DNA of 15,849 nucleotides from DASYSL01 sp036003365 (GTDB lineage: Bacteria; Eisenbacteria; RBG-16-71-46; DASYSL01): contig DASYSL010000167.1 of NCBI GenBank assembly GCA_036003365.1, positions 1 through 15,849 of the forward strand. Reading direction: 5' to 3'. The position numbers were made by a program, and so were the translations under genes. Below are positions 13,968 to 15,849 of this stretch, piece after piece; positions within the stretch are counted from its first letter, which is position 1; every line of letters starts with the position of its first letter. The notes beneath the pieces were generated by a model that searched no databases, was not told the origin of the DNA, and worked only from the letters and a program-made list of their open reading frames with translations.

Positions 13968-14092
13968 CCGAGCGAAGTGGGCGGAAGTGCCGAAGCGCCC
14001 CCATCGAAGCCGAAGGCGTTTCCCTGGTACCCTTTTTGCTGCCCTAGATCGCGACCCCGTTGCCCCTGTGTCCGAGCGCTCGGGAGATCTCC

Positions 14093-15841
14093 ATGCGTGC
14101 ACTCTGCACGGTCCTGCTGGCGCTTGCAGCGTCAGCAGCGACCACCGTTTTCGCCCAGGCCAAGGAAGCGCCCTGTGTGCTGGTCGTCGCCCGCGCCGAC
14201 CAGCTGCAGCTCCTTGTGCCCCCGGGGGCCAGGCTGCGTCCCCAAGGCGTGCGCGGCGAGGGCGCTGAGTTTCTCCCGATGGCCGCGCGCGCGGCACTCT
14301 CGGTCCAGCACGCCGATCGCGTGGAGCTCTTGGGCGGCGTGGCGCGCATTCAGAACGCCTGGCGCTTCCTGCGCGTGGGCTCGAGCGACCCGAGCTTCGA
14401 CGCGCACGCCACGGCGCGCGCGCTGCGCGCCACCGGGCTCTTCCGCGCGGTGACCGTGAACCAGCCCCTCAAGCTCTCGGTCACCGCCCCCGACGACACC
14501 TTCTATACGCTCGAATATCAGTGGGCCCTCATGCCCGCCGCCTCCGAAACGCCGCATCTGCCCGAAGCGTGGGATTTGGCGCGCGGTGATACCTCGGTGG
14601 TCATCGGCATCCTCGACACCGGCGTCGACACCGGTCATCCCGATCTCAAGAGCCAGATCTTCCACAACCCGCACGAGATCCCCGGCAACCACATCGACGA
14701 CGATGGCAACGGCTTTGTCGATGACGTGAACGGGTGGGACTTCGGCGACAACGACAATGACCCGCGGCCCGCGCCCGCGATCGATCCCGAGTCGGGCTTC
14801 GACATCGCCATCCATGGCACGCACGTGGCCGGCATCGCGGCGGCGCGCACCGACAACCACGAAGGCGTGTCGAGCGCCGGCTGGCGTTGCCGGCTCATGC
14901 CGCTCAAGCTCATGAACGCGGCCGGGTCGATGACGGAGGACAAGGCCGCCGAGGCCATCCTCTACGCCGCCGACAATGGGGCGAGCATCATCAACATGAG
15001 CTTCGCCGCGGCACCGGACCCGGCCGATTCGACAGGAGCCCAGGAGAAGGCGTTCTTCCAGGCGCTGATCGACGTCGCCATCCAGGCCAACATCGTTCCC
15101 GTGGCTGCCGCCGGCAACGAGGGCGTGAGCGATCGGCGCTATCCCGCCGCCTGCGACAGCGTGATCGCGGTGGCGGCGACCAACGAGTACCAGACGATGT
15201 CGTACTACACGAACTGGGGCGACTGGGTGGACATCAACGCGCCCGGCGACAACATCTTCTCGACCTTGGTGACGAACTACACGCTCGACGACCTCACGCA
15301 GTTCTATCTTCTCTACGTGTACGACTGGGACGGCGAGCACCCGTATTGCACGAATACCGGAACCTCGATGGCGTGCCCGCTGGTGGCCGGCGTGGCCGGC
15401 CTGGTGCGCGCGCGCTACCCGTATCTCACCGCCGTGCAGGTGATGAATCAGTTGAAGGCGACGGGCGACGACGAGCCTTACGATTTTCCGATCGGCAAGA
15501 AGCTGAACGCCTACAACGCCGTGCTCGCCAATCCCACGACGGGCGCGCCGACCGCCTTGCCGCTGGCCGGGCCCAACCTGCAGGCCGCGCCGAGCCCGTT
15601 CCGCGAGACCACCTCGCTGCGCTTCACTCTGCCCGAGGCAGGCCGCGTGAGCCTCGTCCTCTACGATGCCAGCGGGCGCGCCGTGCGCGAGCTCGTGCAC
15701 GGGTGGCAGAGCGCGGGCCCGCAAGCGGTGGTTTGGGATGGCTTGGACCGCGGCGGCCGCGAGGTTCCCTCCGGCATCTACTTTGCCGCGCTGGCAGCAC
15801 CGGGCGCGAGCGCGCGTCTGCGTTTGCTGCGGCTCCGCTGA
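14093..15841 (+). CDS. Secreted subtilisin-like serine protease (S8) with C-terminal FlgD/sorting-type domain
   Basis: A 582-residue exported protease. The signal peptide is MRALCTVLLALAASAATTVFA. A propeptide-like region runs to about 140, then YTLEYQWALMPA, the usual lead-in to the S8 domain. The catalytic triad is Asp175 (GILDTGVD), His241 (HGTHVAGI) and Ser425 (GTSMACPLVAG), with oxyanion Asn342 (AAAGNEG). The loop HIDDDGNGFVDDVNGWDFGD is Asp-rich and may bind calcium. After about residue 490 the C-terminus has the FlgD-like/type-9-sorting pattern (PSPFRETTSLRFTLPEAG, VSLVLYDASGRAVREL, WDGLDRGGREVPSGIYFA), common on secreted FCB-group proteins and probably for surface sorting or anchoring. 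The ATG at 14093, with GGGAG at 14082-14086, is preferred over the in-frame TTG at 14060, which would add a tail before the signal peptide. All catalytic residues are intact. Confidence 0.93.
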   Translation: MRALCTVLLALAASAATTVFAQAKEAPCVLVVARADQLQLLVPPGARLRPQGVRGEGAEFLPMAARAALSVQHADRVELLGGVARIQNAWRFLRVGSSDPSFDAHATARALRATGLFRAVTVNQPLKLSVTAPDDTFYTLEYQWALMPAASETPHLPEAWDLARGDTSVVIGILDTGVDTGHPDLKSQIFHNPHEIPGNHIDDDGNGFVDDVNGWDFGDNDNDPRPAPAIDPESGFDIAIHGTHVAGIAAARTDNHEGVSSAGWRCRLMPLKLMNAAGSMTEDKAAEAILYAADNGASIINMSFAAAPDPADSTGAQEKAFFQALIDVAIQANIVPVAAAGNEGVSDRRYPAACDSVIAVAATNEYQTMSYYTNWGDWVDINAPGDNIFSTLVTNYTLDDLTQFYLLYVYDWDGEHPYCTNTGTSMACPLVAGVAGLVRARYPYLTAVQVMNQLKATGDDEPYDFPIGKKLNAYNAVLANPTTGAPTALPLAGPNLQAAPSPFRETTSLRFTLPEAGRVSLVLYDASGRAVRELVHGWQSAGPQAVVWDGLDRGGREVPSGIYFAALAAPGASARLRLLRLR

Positions 15842-15849
15842 GCTAGCGA

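Larger units (their letters stand above)
13552..14092. other. Gene-free intergenic region filled with palindromic and tandem repeats
   Basis: About 540 bp between the start of the exporter (- strand) and the start of the subtilase (+ strand). Frames of 60-100 codons exist on both strands but have no recognisable domain, no ribosome site, and a composition dominated by the repeat units, so I reject them as genes. The region contains two 18-bp palindromic repeats, two long hairpins and a 48-bp tandem repeat, listed separately. Both flanking promoters must lie in or next to it. Confidence 0.8.

Noticed and set aside
13620..14004. Short frames (about 92-96 codons) across the repeat block
   Set aside because: Their peptide repeats simply mirror the DNA repeats, they lack ribosome sites, and they exist on both strands.
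14132..15724. 530-codon frame antisense to the subtilase
   Set aside because: The sense strand has an intact catalytic triad, signal peptide and C-terminal domain; the antisense translation has no recognisable motif.

Overview
The window is GC-rich bacterial DNA, clearly above 60% G+C by eye, with dense genes and many ATGA-type overlaps. No single marker names the species. The 'alternative' GlmU-type nucleotidyltransferase and the secreted subtilase, which ends in a FlgD/sorting-type beta domain, both suggest the FCB side of the tree. Candidatus Eisenbacteria or a related high-GC lineage is my best inference, not a proven assignment.

Left part (1-4286, + strand): a tightly packed envelope and sugar cluster. 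It holds the tail of an unrecognised CDS, a secreted SPOR-domain protein, a GlmU-like sugar nucleotidyltransferase with a left-handed beta-helix, galactose-1-phosphate uridylyltransferase (galT) and ADP-glucose-type glycogen synthase (glgA). The genes are separated by -4 to +9 bases and are probably one operon that handles sugar phosphates, nucleotide sugars and glycogen. Facing it is aspartate kinase (lysC, - strand), with a promoter placed so that its mRNA would be leaderless.

Middle (5595-7151, + strand): tRNA-Gly(GCC) with its own sigma70-type promoter and a strong hairpin after it, then an aquaporin whose selectivity-filter residues resemble those of plant TIPs, then a class I SAM methyltransferase. 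The methyltransferase stop shares a CTAG with the stop of the convergent gene.

Right-middle (7148-13551, - strand): read in transcription order, a MOP-fold exporter (possibly ANKH-like), a small three-helix membrane protein, and then a compact run: nickel superoxide dismutase (sodN), its probable maturation protease (sodX), a secreted protein with two NTF2/SnoaL-like repeats, a DinB/YfiT-family putative metalloenzyme, and a large GT-C-type membrane protein. The last five overlap or lie within 4 bases of each other and look co-transcribed from upstream of sodN.

Right end (13552-15849): a gene-free stretch of about 540 bp filled with palindromic and tandem repeats separates the exporter from a divergent secreted subtilisin-like protease. 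The most interesting items are this mosaic repeat block, the Ni-SOD (two second-sphere residues of the Streptomyces enzyme are replaced together) and the exporter.
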